Positions 1-12,206 are shown, counted from the stretch's first letter. The stretch is DNA of 64,000 bases from Aporrectodea caliginosa (GCA_020284085.1 JACEVL010000150.1:1030616-1094615); one strand, 5' to 3'. The notes: generated by a model not told the origin, from the letters alone. Made by a program: numbers and translations.

Positions 1-216
1 AATCACCCGGCTATGGTTGCTGTTCGCTGCTCGGGTTCAGTCTATCGCGCCAGAATATATTTTTATGACTATGTATATGACGCATATAAATATATATAAT
101 TATATAACATATACATATATATGTATATATATATAAATAACATATACATGCACACATACACAGTATCCGTATAGCCTACATAATATATAAACACTTGTAA
201 TACTACATGCAGACAA

Positions 217-259
<43 letters not shown>

Positions 260-1285
260 ATATATATATGCGTGCATAATTGGAAGTATTTGGGTTAGCA
301 GTTGATAGCAGCGGCAGTTAACCATGTTTGTGTTGGGGCTGTGACTAAGTTCAGAAGTCTGGTGAGGAGGTTGTCTGGCCTACAACACACCAACCAACCA
401 ACGCCTGAAGCCGAGGACGAGGACGGCGGTCGCTGAAGTTTGAGCCCCACATATAAAAGCTATTTATACAACACAAGCGGAACAAGCGGATACATGTATA
501 TGTATATATTTATGTATGTATATATATAGTTATGCGCACAACCGCATACACTACACTGTATATATGTATATATGTATGCATATTATATGTAACATATGCA
601 TACACAAGGGCGGATCCAAAGCGCCAACTGGGCCAAACGGTCCAAACCAGCCACAATTTTTATTTAAGGTCATGTAATTAAGTTGCCACGTAACTGGTGG
701 TGGTAGACTGGACTACTAATGAAGGTTATCAAGAGCCTGAGAAAACGGCTATCAGTATCCGTGGAATTAATACAAAAGCTAGAAAATTCTTTTGAAAAAA
801 TACTAAAAATGGGAAAGATGACTGGCCTGTTACGCGCCTCTATATAGGAGCTCCTCCCAAGCCTATTCACAAGTTGAGTAGGTAAGCCTACTCGTTTACC
901 GATCAAGAAATGATGATGAAAGAATCTGTGCCCCAGATGGCGTGGCATTGCACGGAGGTTCACCCATCCAAGCAGTAACCCAACTGAGTTTGGCTCAACT
1001 TCTTTGTTCATGAAATGCCAGAGTCGTATAAAGGAAACAAAGCATTTAACCCGCTTTGTGTCTTTTGCGGTCGATGCCTTATAAACAGCTTCGGAATTTC
1101 GTATTGCTTCCGCTGAGGGGAAAACTGTGGAGCGATTGAAAGAGTCATTGATGAATTTATGGTTGAGATGCGGGGGACAGGACCGGTTGGTTACTCAGCT
1201 GCTGCTGCAGGACCTGATTCCAAGCAGGCGATAAACAAACGACTTCCCTTGCAGGAAGGGGGGTCTGTATATGGGTGGTACCGGC
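1..1285. other. AT-rich intronic DNA left of the foldback, no gene recognised
   Basis: This is presumed to be part of the last intron of the cyclin D gene whose final exon begins at 4212. It holds (TA)n and TATATG-type simple repeats near 95-135, 215-270 and 490-600. The stretch 660-1265 is more balanced in base composition and has short open frames on both strands, but no domain I recognise and no convincing splice pair. The cyclin box exons are not here. Confidence 0.5.
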
Positions 1286-3793
1286 CCGCTATTCCGGGGG
1301 CCGCTATTACGGGGGTCCACTATTCCGGGGTCCGCTATTCTGGGGTCCACTATTCCGGGGGTCCGCTATTCCGGGGTCCGCTATTCCGGGGGTCCGCTAT
1401 TCCGGACTAATGAAGACAAATATATATGTATATAATTATGTACAATTGTACATTATGTATATATATGCATGTATATATATGTTAGTATATGTTTATATGT
1501 TTATATATACAACTGTTTTTATATCTATATACATGTTATATATTTGGATATTAGTGTATATATATAGATAATAGATATATGTGTGCATATGTATATATAC
1601 ATATATATATATATACATGTATATATGTACATATATGTTTATATATGTAATATATATACATATGTATGTAGCCTATCTATATGTATATATGTATGTATAT
1701 ATGTATGTATATGTATATGTACATGTATATATATATATATGTAAATACATATATAAATGTACTTATGTAAATATATGTGTGTATATATATGTAGATATAC
1801 ATATATATGTATATGTATATGTGTATATATGTATGTATAGGTATGTGTAAGTAAATAATTATTTATGCATGAATATGTGTTTAAATACCTACATACCTGT
1901 ATATATACATGAATATACATATACTTACATGTCAGTATATATATATTTATGTATGTACAATTGTACATATGTATAACTACAAACATACAAGTATATACAT
2001 AATACATTATATATATATATGTGCTTACACATAACTATACATACATATAGACACAAATACATCTATATGTACACAAACATGTATACATGCACACACATAT
2101 GTATTTACATAAGTATATATATATATATACGTATATACATATACATGTACATATACACATACATCTATATACATATACATACATACATATATAAATATAG
2201 ATACTTACATATATGTATATACATATATATATATACATATTCACACGGGAACAGGTCGATAGTCCGAAGGTTCGATAATCCGAAGGTTCGATAATCCGAA
2301 GGTTCGATAGTCCGAAAGTGTCATGCTAAAAACATATATGTATATGTACATATATATATAATTATGTATATGTACATTATATGTATATATAAGCATGTTT
2401 GTATACATATGTACTTATATCTATATACATGTACATATGTCATATATATATGAATATAAGTATATATATATGATATATATAATTATGTGCGCAGATGTGA
2501 AATATATATATATATATGTATGTATATACATAAATGTATGTATCTATATGTATATATTTATGTGTATACTATACATGTATATAGATGTATGTGTTTATGT
2601 ACATGTATATATATGTATTTACGTATATATGTACTTATGTATGTATATATATGTATATTTATATATGTATATGTACATATATATGTATATATGTATGTAG
2701 GCCTATAGGTATGTGTAAGTATACATATATGTATGTATATACATAAATTATGTTTGTGCATGTATATATATATACACATTATGTATGTATATGCATGTAT
2801 ATGTATCTAGCTATAATATGTATATATTTATGTATTTAAATATGCATAAATACATAAATACATGTATACATACATGAATACATATATATATATACATATA
2901 TACACACACAAACATATATATGTATATATACATATATATACATAAACATACCTATACATACATATACACATATACATATACATATATGTACATATAAATA
3001 TATATACACATATATATAAGTACATATATACGTAAATACATATATATACATATACATGTACAGTATACATATACACATACATCTATATACACATATAGTA
3101 TACACATACATATATACATAATTATAGATACATACATATATGTATATACATACATTACATATACAAATATATATATTCACATCTGCACACATAATCATAT
3201 ATATATATCACATATATATATGTACCTATATCCATATATATAGGCTAACATATGTACATGTATATATATACATATATATACAAACATATACCTATGCATG
3301 CATATGTATACATATAATGTACATATACATAAATATGTACATATTCATATATGTTTTCCCATGAAACTTTCGGACTATCGAACCTTCGGATTATCGAACC
3401 TTCGACTATCGAACCTTCGGACTATCGAACCTTCGACTATCGATACGTAACCATTCACACAGATATATATATATTTCATATATATCCAGATGTATATACA
3501 CATATAACATTTGTGCATGTATATAGATCTATATACATATATATACAAACATATGTATACATATTCAAACATGTATATATATATATATAATCGATACATA
3601 TACATGCATACATATAATGTACAATTGTACATAATTATATACATATATATATTTGTCTTCATTAGTCCGGAAGAGCGGACCCCCGGAATAGCGGACCCCG
3701 GAATAGCGGACCCCCGGAATAGTGGACCCCCGGAATAGCGGACCCCGGAATAGTGGACCCCCGTAATAGCGGCCCCCCGGAATAGCGGCCCCG
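1286..3793. mobile_element. Giant nested foldback (inverted-repeat) element, TU-like
   Basis: The outer arms, about 1286-1480 and 3590-3793, are inverted copies of each other. They start with tandem 15/16-bp units of the type GGGGTCCGCTATTCC, followed by ACTAATGAAGACAAAT and an AT-rich stretch containing GTACAATTGTAC. A second pair of arms begins at about 2250-2325 and 3358-3450 with units of the type AGGTTCGATAGTCCGA. It continues as an imperfect inverted repeat almost to an apex near 2840. The left arm carries about 640 bp more than the right, around 1480-2240. Terminal arms made of 15-bp tandem repeats are the hallmark of sea urchin TU foldback transposons; the match here is in architecture only. 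No transposase is visible. No clean target-site duplication was found, only a weak TGGGTSGT-like similarity on the two sides. Many tiny open frames inside are TATG-repeat translations. Confidence 0.75.
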
Positions 3794-4211
3794 AATCATG
3801 TGGGTCGTTCGACTCTGTTCAGACCCCGAGGGTTGCGTTCGGTGGGGGTAACTACATCAGGCGACCAAAGTGACACATGCACTGTAAACAATTATTGCGA
3901 ATTTACTGTAATTACGTCTTTTCTTAACGGAGCGAAGCCAAGGACACATTCCTCTCTTGAACACGAACAAGTATTGTCCGTTCGTCAGCCACCGGAAGTG
4001 GAGTCCCAGTTACGCCGAAGACTGACGATGACGATGATAATTTGGTGAAAACAACAAATACGATGATGATAGGCCTAACGCTGATGACGAATGACGATGA
4101 CGATTATGATGACGACGATTATTACAGTAATGACGACTACGATTATTACAATAATGATTATGATGAAGATGACAGCGACGACGGTGATGATGTTTCTTGT
4201 CTGTTATTTAG
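3794..4211 (+). other. End of cyclin D last intron with a GATGAC-type microsatellite
   Basis: Between the foldback and the exon lies unremarkable sequence to about 4020, then a degenerate GAT/GAC triplet repeat (about 4025-4195). The intron ends with a pyrimidine-containing tract, TTTCTTGTCTGTTATTTAG, with the AG at 4210-4211. Confidence 0.6.
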
Positions 4212-4406
4212 GATCTAATTCGAGTGTGCCAAGATCAGATCGAAGCTCTTCTTTTCGCCAGCATCGCCGAATCGCAATCACAGAAGCCGCCGGACTCCAG
4301 CAACGCCTTGGATTCGAAGCCGACCTCCTCCTCTTCAACGCATGCCAAGCAACCCAACACCCCGACCGACGTCCGTGATGTGACCCTCGTCGATAAGAAA
4401 AAGTAA
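4212..4406 (+). CDS. CCND: Cyclin D, last coding exon (partial gene)
   Basis: This exon encodes the last 64 residues of a D-type cyclin, the regulatory subunit that activates CDK4/6 to phosphorylate Rb in G1. It opens with DLIRVCQDQIEALL, matching the end of the second cyclin fold in vertebrate cyclin D (human CLRACQEQIEALL). A Ser/Pro/Gln-rich linker follows, then TPTDVRDV at exon residues 50-57. Thr50 corresponds to human cyclin D1 Thr286, whose GSK3-beta phosphorylation drives export and degradation. It ends VDKKK and TAA at 4404-4406. The acceptor AG is at 4210-4211 and the exon starts in phase 0 with Asp, which matches the exon 4/5 junction of human CCND1 as I remember it. The N-terminal LxCxE motif and cyclin box must lie left of the window. 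The serine stretch is longer than in human D1. Identity is very secure; which D cyclin it is cannot be told, and invertebrates usually have one. Confidence 0.93.
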   Translation, partial: DLIRVCQDQIEALLFASIAESQSQKPPDSSNALDSKPTSSSSTHAKQPNTPTDVRDVTLVDKKK

Positions 4407-5990
4407 GGAGTAGCAACCACAGGTTTATAACGTTTATTTAACGACGCCGTCATAACGACGATGATTGGCGTCTCGTAGCAACCACACCATGGGGCTGCTT
4501 GTTAATACCGCCCGTTAGTTCTCACAGCCTTGAAAAGGCGCGCACCGCAACACCTCATCAGCTCTTCCTTCGTTGCTGTACACCCCAACCCCCCTCTACC
4601 CGTTGTTGTTGTTTATGATCAAAGGTGTTCAAAAAGTTACACGTTTCCGAATGGAAAACGAGAAACTAGAGTTTAATCGCCGTCTGTATCCTTTTTTATG
4701 GAACCGGTTCCCATCATGTCGCCTAAATTCGTCTTCCTACTGTTCACAACAACAGCTCCGTTCACTGTCCTCAACTAGACACTTGTGTGGTGTCAATCAG
4801 ACACAGATGCTGCCTTTCTGCGCTGCTTGCCTGAAAGCCGTTTCAGTGTTTCGTGCAGTGGCGTAGCGTTATTTGGTTTAACCGTTTCAGTGAACTCCGT
4901 CCACCCAATAGCAGAGAATCATTTGGTAATGGCTTCGATACGAGGCCCCGACAGGGTGTTAGAGTAATGGCGAGGCAACTGAAGCTGGTCCAAATATCTT
5001 GCTACGTCACCAGTAGTTTTGTTGGTTTTCTGTTTAAACTTCTGCGGCATTTCGAGACGTTTCTGTGGGTATGAATCGTTTTGTGGGGGGTCACTGGCGG
5101 ATCCAAGAGTCAGGGAGGTCAGTTTTACTATGGTTGAGATCTTGTACCATTGAACGGTGGATAATACTTCTGGCGACTTTTTTCATTCCACGTCCACCGT
5201 TCATGGGGATTTCAGGGTTTCGTTTTGCCAAATATTTTACCGTTTTTTAAATCATCTGGATAGAGGTATGTCGGATGCCCACCCTGGATCCGTCTTGTGA
5301 GTCTGTCTGACTCTTTGACAAAAACAACACGAGGTTTATGTTTTATACTAAAGTTTTGTTATAAATGCAAACTTTCTGACACATAATTTATAGCATTTGT
5401 ACGATAAGAAAAATAGACTTACACTGAATAATACGTCACGTGTGTTGTATGGAGAGTTAAACTGTTAACAATGAAAAGGACCAGAAATCGAAAAGACACC
5501 CATGTAAGTAAAATTCAGATGATCACCAGAAATTACGCTACAAATATCACACTGTCAAACTCAGCAGAACTTATAAAACACTATGTAACAATTTGTTTAG
5601 TGCTGTCCAAGATAAGTCTAAAGCCACTGAAAAAAATAGTTCAAATAGTTTCCAAAAGTTTCTGTTAGCTTAGTTATATTTTGTTAGCAAAACTTGCGTC
5701 TGTGGCCAGAACCGATTCTGAAATTCACTGAGACTCATTGTTATCGATGCTGTTGTGCTACCAGTGTTGTGGTCATCTTTCAACTTCTTCATGCGCTCTT
5801 CTTTCAACTTATTCCACTGCTCTGCTTCCAAATAATCAGTTTTCTTTCGAGCAATACCTTTACCTTTAGGATGGTGTTAGTTTCCAGTTCAACGGTGATG
5901 TCTTCCTTGATCAGCCTCGCTTCTTCCATCGCCTGCGATGCAGATCCACAAGTCATGAAATCCAGGACAACGATACTGAAATTAAATAAA
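4407..5990 (+). other. Probable cyclin D 3' UTR and downstream flank
   Basis: There is no open frame of coding character on the + strand after the stop. The first canonical AATAAA after the stop that I found is at 5985-5990, which would give a 3' UTR of about 1.6 kb. Long AU-rich 3' UTRs are usual for D cyclins, but the true cleavage site cannot be fixed here. The last 300 bp overlap a possible exon on the opposite strand (5670-5975). Confidence 0.35.
5670..5975 (-). pseudogene. Possible coding exon or decayed gene, unrecognised product
   Basis: On the minus strand a good acceptor (CTTTTATTTAATTTCAG) ends just before 5975. It is followed by 37 open codons (IVVLDFMTCGSASQAMEEAR... ending ETNTILK at 5864) and a donor-like AAAG/GTAAAG. 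Immediately afterwards, one frame over, 64 more codons are open to a stop at 5670-5672. They are Lys/Glu-rich (for example GIARKKTDYLEAEQWNKLKE) and read like real protein. Either this is a true exon followed by chance coding-like sequence, or an intronless copy with a one-base frameshift. I do not recognise the family. Composition and the charged, helix-forming stretch argue for a protein origin. Confidence 0.3.
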
Positions 5991-6130
5991 AGCTTGGGAA
6001 CATAAATTGATTCACTGACTTTGTGGCTCTATGCCAATATTGCATGTGCATCTATACATAAAATAATTAAAATGAAAAGAGCCACTACGCTTACCAAGTG
6101 TAGGCCTACTCCCTGGGGTTGGTCTTCGAT

Positions 6131-6522
6131 CGAACAAAATCGATCTTGATTTCTTTGCAGGCATCATTTGCGATAATCTCGAACAAAATCGATCTTGATT
6201 TCTTTGCAGGCATCATTTGCGATAATCTCGAACAAAATCGATCTTGATTTCTTTGCAGGCATCATTTGCGATAATCTCGAACAAAATCGATCTTGATTTC
6301 TTTGCAGGCATCATTTGCGATAATCTCGAACAAAATCGATCTTGATTTCTTTGCAGGCATCATTTGCGATAATCTCGAACAAAATCGATCTTGATTTCTT
6401 TGCAGGCATCATTTGCGATAATCTCGAACAAAATCGATCTTGATTTCTTTGCAGGCATCATTTGCGATAATCTCGAACAAAATCGATCTTGATTTCTTTG
6501 CAGGCATCATTTACGATAATCT
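6131..6522. repeat. Perfect 49-bp tandem repeat, 8 copies
   Basis: Eight head-to-tail copies of a 49-bp unit beginning CGAACAAAATCGATCTTGAT run without an indel. The only difference I see is one G-to-A in the last copy (TTACGATAATCT instead of TTGCGATAATCT). The flanking DNA is unique. Such homogeneity implies a very recent expansion. The unit length is not a multiple of three, so the array cannot be a protein repeat. Confidence 0.95.
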
Positions 6523-7895
6523 CCTTCTGCTATTGCGCCTAATGCAAGGAAATCGTGTGCCTCTCTTTTTTGTTGAAAGTCACAAGTCACGTGATTGCAA
6601 GGATATCACGAGAGTGTAATCATGAGATTTTCACCAAACGATTGAAAACTATGCATGAAAGATATCGCACTATGCAGATAAAATGCTAGTGATAGAAAAA
6701 ATGTAGTGAAGATAAAGGCAGATTTTCTTAAGGAAATTGTCGAGAAAGAAAACTCAATCCATTTTTCAGATGCAAAAACATCTTCTGAGTACATTATCAG
6801 TAGGCTATCTGTCCATGTGACAAGCTGTGAAGGTGAACTACATTAAGATCCCCTCAATGACGAAATGTGCAGTAATAAAATCCTGGGAGAGGACAAAAGT
6901 AAAATGCCACTATTGGTGATGAATGATGATATGATTATTTTATTATTATTAATTATTTTAAATTATCGCTGGTCTTAATTTTTCTGTTGCGAATTAGAAA
7001 ATCATTGTTATTATTAATAACATTATCTTGTGATGCATTGTTCTGTTACACAGAAGCATTTTGTAGTTTGTTATTCATCGTTGTGTTTCGTGCATTTATC
7101 GCCACAGTTCAAACTTATGCAAGAACAACGTGTTAGACGACATTTGTCATTTTAACTAGGTCGACGTAGGATTTTGCTTGTATCAGTTGCCTATTCAGCT
7201 TAACAGTTTAAAGCTTCGAATGACTTCAAAGCCGCCTTGTGGTTTGTCTGTTTAAAGCTTTGTAAGCTTCTAAGGTATGCATTTTGCGGGCACTGACGCT
7301 TTATATGGTCTTGCGTTATTTTTTGTGAATTTTTTACTTCAACGGGATAATGATTTCGTGAATCTGTGATATGTATTGCATGCTGATTGAATATGATGTT
7401 AATGAAGGAAATTAGGGAAATTCCTCATCAACGTAAGTAAACTGTTCTCTGTTGACTTGCTCCTATCCTTAGTCGCCCGTATGATGCCAAAATGACGATA
7501 TAGATACTGTTGATGATGATGATGATGGTGGACTTTGGTGGTGGTTGCTATTTGTCGTTTTGTTGATGATGATTATGATGATTATGGTAGTTAATATGAA
7601 ATGATTAAAATTCGTCACAAACTATAAGCATCAAATGACAACATCAATACCAGCAACAATGACAAAAGTAAAACAATACATGTATTACGATTGACAGGTG
7701 GCACTTCGACGTGTAGGCCTAAACACTGACTCGGTTTTCTCATCTTTAGCCTATGTGTCAAAACTCGCTTTAGGCTCGGATTTTATGGATATTCCAACAG
7801 TACTCTACCTCGTCTCGTGGATTCGTACTTTTGTTGCGTTGGCAAGACTTGTTGTTCCTGGCATTAATTCGACTTTCTGAACATTACCGCGATGG
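6523..7895. other. Intergenic DNA, no gene seen
   Basis: AT-rich sequence with short GAT-type triplet runs near 7509-7533 and 7564-7583. Open frames are short and lack recognisable domains or paired splice sites. Confidence 0.4.
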
Positions 7896-7899
7896 ATAT

Positions 7900-8490
7900 G
7901 TCCCCTTGTTCATACACGTCTGATTTTATTCGTGAGCTACGTGGAACTGCCCTTTGTCAACACCGTACAACGCGGGAAAAACTTTTCCTTGACAGACTGT
8001 GGCGTCCAGCGTACGCTCGATGGACTCTCACCCCTACGCCGTCCTTGGAGTCAGACTCTCCACCTGATCCACCACCCGTGTCTCCCCGATTTCCGCTTAG
8101 CAACGTGGAATGTTCACTCTCTTCGCAATAAGCTGTCATTGGGTCTCGCTCCTGCATCTCTGCGTCCTATGTGAGTATGTGGACGTACTGGTACCACTTC
8201 TCACCACACTCACTCTGCAACCGATCTATCCTTGAAGGGGTCCTGCCGTCGACCCAGAAAAGATCAATCCTGGTCCCTGTTCTCAGTACCTCCACAATGT
8301 AGAACCAAGCTTTCTCGGTGGTGGGTCCATCTCTAAGGACCTGGAAAGGCCTCGCCTTGGAGCTCTGCCTCTTTCCTAGGACCTTTTCACCTTGAGACCG
8401 TTCTCTCTGGCCATGTCAGAGTTGGGAGCGCCTCTGAGTAGTTTTCTTTAAGAGCGCTATATAAATGTTAGATGAATGAATGAATGAATG
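7900..8490 (+). mobile_element. Internally deleted CR1/L2-type LINE
   Basis: Around 8085-8125 the frame reads FRLATWNVHSLRNK, the typical start of the APE endonuclease domain of CR1/L2 LINEs. Within 200 bp the sequence changes to C-terminal LINE character: AFSVVGPSL at about 8311-8337 in one frame, then ELCLFPRTF. It ends with AAGAGCGCTATATAAATG and an (ATGA)n tail at about 8469-8491. The whole reverse transcriptase domain is therefore missing. Several frameshifts are present. Confidence 0.6.
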
Positions 8491-9880
8491 AACAAAGGAC
8501 AAGAAAACAACACAAACAATACAAAACCATCAATTGTATAGCAACTGTTTTTATTATTATTTAACTTTAAAGTTGTGAACTTTACAACAGTCATGTTGCT
8601 GGGACTGTTATTGATTATCTGGGGCAAACTTGAAGGAATATTTACTTTCTGACACATAAGCCTTGGAACAGTCAGGACTTTGATATATACACTGTGTAAT
8701 GTATATATTATACAATATAATTTAATGATATTATATATATATATATATATATAATTATATATGTATATCTTAAACGTTTTTATATTTTAAAGCTGGTTGT
8801 CATCTATGGGGCCCATAGCTAGTGTATAGGCCCTATTAATAATTTCGTATAAGTGGTTCTATTTCAGGAAGCAGTGTTACTTTTCTCAAACTGACTATTA
8901 TGCACTGCCAAATGATTTCCAAGTGTTGCATTTCCAGGGTTAGCCATTTGTAATTTACGCTGGTGCAAAGTTTTGCTGAAAGGTTGTATGGTTAATTGTT
9001 TTAACCATTTTTCTCTTTAACTCCGACATGAGGCAATTTTAAGGACCCAGGATGCCTTCCATATCCATTCAGAGTATGTGCAGATCGTAACTCATGCGTG
9101 TGTACTTGGATAAAAGAAATCCTGCCAGTGGGTTATTGTGATTGCAGATTGCAAAATTTCAGTTTGATCAAAACGATTGGTGACTAGTGCACTGTGATTT
9201 ATATGATGTTAGGTTAAATTAGTTTTATATTTAGAGTCACTCAGGTCAGAGTAGAATGGGCCGTGACATGCACCCAACGATATGGAGATATGTTGAGAAT
9301 TTTAATATATACCAAGCTTAAGCAGTGGTTTACAGACTAAACGTCTTCTGAACCACTTAAAACCCCTTGTTATGTTATGTTATGTTATGTTATGTTATGT
9401 TATTGAACTGTGCTAGAAACTAGCGTACAGGTGATAGCTAACTGCCCAGAAACGGGCGTTTCAGAAGTCTCTAGAATGTCTTTCGCTGATCCAGTCAGTT
9501 GTGTTCCGAGTCTTGTCGCACATCTATTCTTCGTGTTACTTCTTAATGCATTGTCCATCGCTACATTTTCTGTGGTAATTTATATGTCACCTCCAATACG
9601 TAAGCAAAGGCACTATTTTTAAATGTCGATAGTTACATTACCTTACAAGAACTGGGCCACTGAAAGCCAGGTCTGGTTTATACTGCTCCAGTTTACTAGT
9701 GTGCAATTTGTAGGGGCAAGACAAGAAACTAATCACTGCCTGGTTCAGAATATCCACCTATTTGAATATGTACCGGTTGTGCCCATGTGTGTACCTCCTT
9801 TATGGCACATCCAACCATGATATACATACTATAAACTCAAAAAGTTCAGCCTGTTGTAAAATATTTGCTTCCTTTTAAAC
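8491..9880. other. Intergenic DNA with short simple repeats
   Basis: (TA)n at about 8732-8762 and an (ATGTT)n array at about 9368-9402. The short open frame at 9410-9622 has no recognisable domain. No gene seen. Confidence 0.4.
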
Positions 9881-11170
9881 TGGGTGTGATTTGCAGAAGG
9901 GTGCATCTATTTCCCGTCTTTCCCCACTGGTTCAGACTCTCTCCCATTGACGATACTTTATCCTCATATATTCTGCTATTCATAATCTGAAGTTTTCTAG
10001 ACTCTAGAGCACCCAAGACAGCTGAGTTGCTGGAACCAGCTTGTTCACAGGCATTTCTGCCCATAAGTCGGCCCACAAGTTCATATTATCTGCCATTGAA
10101 GGCACATGCTCCCCATGCATTTCTGCTCTTGCCCAAAGGCGTTTCCCCACTCATACAGATTATCTGCCATTGAAGGTATGCACACCTGCAAAAATAACAG
10201 AGGCATTAGCCTGCAGAACATTCCAGTAAAAGGTTTCACCAAAATGATACAAAACAGATTGAAGCAGTATGTTGACAAAGCACTTGGAGAAGAACAAGCC
10301 AGGTTCACGCAAGGAAGAAGCACAATTGATCAACTCTTCACTATGAGACAGATACTTGAAAAAGAGTACAGAACACAACAAGAAAGTCTTCATCAACTTC
10401 ATAGACTTCAAAGAAGCATTCAACAGCATAAAAAATTATGTCATGATGGAATGTGGACAGTGATGGAAAATGCAGGAAAACCAGAACTCGTCAAACTTGT
10501 ACTGTGTAACGGATATAATATCGAAAATCATCAAGTGCCATAAAAGTAGATAAAATATCACAGAATATTTTCACATGAAAGCGGGAGTTGAACAAGGATA
10601 ATATCCTATCCCCAACCCTATAATACTTAACCTAGTATTAGAAGCAGTAATGCCACTCAGCCTTAACAACACGTAAGCAGAAATCAAATTAAATGGAGGG
10701 ATGGTCAATAATGTCCGATTTGCTGACGACTTTGGCCTCCTCACTAGAAGCAGACCAGAACTACAGGATATCAAGACACAGATTGACAAAACAAGTAGAA
10801 GATTCGGCCTAATGATCAACGCAGAAAACCAAAACAATGGTTATTGAAAATATCTCAGATACACCAATAACCATCAGCATCCAATGAGACTTGACCGAGG
10901 ACAATAGAGATCATTCATTTTACCCATTGCCAGCAAATGGCTGGCGTTAGGAACTGATGATGATGACGATGAAGCTACACACTCCCCATACATTCTGCTC
11001 CTGCCCACATGTCTTTCCTCCACCGGTTTAGACTTTCTTCCACAAAACAAAACAGCTACATTTTCTCCAGGCATTTTACTTCTGTCCACTGGTTCCCAGG
11101 ATTTCCGAACGAAGATACATTACTCCTATGCATCTTGCTCCAGCCCATTGGTCTAACCCGTCTTCTGTTG
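9880..11170. repeat. Decayed minisatellite interrupted by a LINE
   Basis: Diverged repeats with phrases such as ATTCTGCTCCTGCCCA, CACTGGTTCAGACTTTC and ATTATCTGCCATTGAAGG recur at about 9880-10180 and again at 10980-11160. The stretch between them is LINE sequence (10186-10975), so the LINE appears to have inserted into the array. Unit boundaries are too blurred to count copies. Confidence 0.4.
10186..10975 (+). mobile_element. Decayed non-LTR retrotransposon, RT and 3' end
   Basis: The sequence reads NNRGISLQNIPVKGFTKMIQ, then LGEEQARFTQGRSTIDQLF, matching the first conserved blocks of LINE reverse transcriptases. After frameshifts there is VRFADDFGLLTRS (FADD is the catalytic box) followed by FGLMINAE. 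The 3' end, about 10890-10975, is related to the copy ending near 45068, with GGCTGGCGTYAGGAACTGAT and a (GAT)n tail. At least three frame changes make it inactive. Confidence 0.75.
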
Positions 11171-12034
11171 CGCCCGACTTCAAGTCGCATCCAACTTGTA
11201 GAAGAACATATCTATAGTCTGTGACATACTTTTGCCTTTGTCAACAGCAGACCTTTTCACTCTGGGCTGTAATGTCTGCCAACAGCAGATACTAATTTGT
11301 CTTGAATGCTCTCCCAAAGAAAATGCCTGGTGTCCGAGCATATTCAATGTAGCCTGCTATAATAGATCATTCCATTTACTTTAAAGGCCACACTAAGGTC
11401 TGGCTACAAGGCTACATTGACTGTACCCTGCTATCTGACAAGTAATATCTAAGAGTTTCTATCAAAGCTAGTCTCTTTCTTTTTCCAGACATTGAAGTTT
11501 TAAGTAATTGTAGCTTGCCATTTGGTATACTCTGTACCCTGAGACGGCCGTCGAACTTTGAAACTTCTTGCAGCGGTGTATGTATGCATGTGGATATGTA
11601 TGTATGCACATGTACTAATATGTAATGGATGTGTGTATGTATGTCTGTATGCATGTATGTTTGTGTGCACGTGTATGTGTATATGCAAGTATATATTGTG
11701 TCCATACGTATGTGCCTAGACACTTCTGTAGGGACTTACAAGAACGTCTTGAAGACGCCTGGCACTATAGAAGTTCTAAGATTAGAGTATTTGTTGTAGA
11801 GATTACAGGGTCAGTTATGACTGTATTAGACTGTTTTTGCCCATAGCTGGGACATCATATACAGATCACAGAAAAAGGATAAGATATTCAAGATAAGTTT
11901 ACTTTAATTTCTTTTTTGGTCTGCAAAAATTGAAATTTTAAAGACACTGGGTTACAAATGAACTAGGACTTATTGCTTATTTGATATTTGTTTGTGAACC
12001 TTACATAGTTAAACCCTCTATGCCTTTATACATC
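11171..12034. other. Intergenic DNA with a TATG microsatellite
   Basis: A degenerate (ATGT)n run occupies about 11576-11705. Nothing else in this stretch could be assigned. Confidence 0.4.
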
Positions 12035-12042
12035 CTCCATAT

Positions 12043-12198
12043 CATGGGTGTATTTAGGGGGTATGGGTTCAAACCCCCCAAAATTGTCGATTTTTTTTAT
12101 GCTTTTATATGCGAAAAATACAAAAAACTTAACTTTTGGAACCATGTCCATTGTCCAATAGAAAAATCCCCCGAAATTGTTTGCTGGTTACGCTACTG
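12043..12198. mobile_element. hAT-type MITE, 156 bp, with 8-bp TSD
   Basis: The element starts CATGGGTGTATTTAGGGGG and ends GCTGGTTACGCTACTG. It is flanked by a perfect 8-bp duplication, CTCCATAT (12035-12042 and 12199-12206), as made by hAT transposases. A related copy lies at 31054-31236. Non-coding. Confidence 0.8.
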
Positions 12199-12206
12199 CT
12201 CCATAT

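Noticed and set aside
670..1011. 113-codon minus-strand frame near the left end
   Set aside because: Weakly protein-like in places, but no domain, no paired splice sites and no link to cyclin D.
1581..3590. Many overlapping Tyr/Ile/Met-rich open frames
   Set aside because: They translate (TATG/TATA)n repeats within the foldback on both strands and have no protein character.
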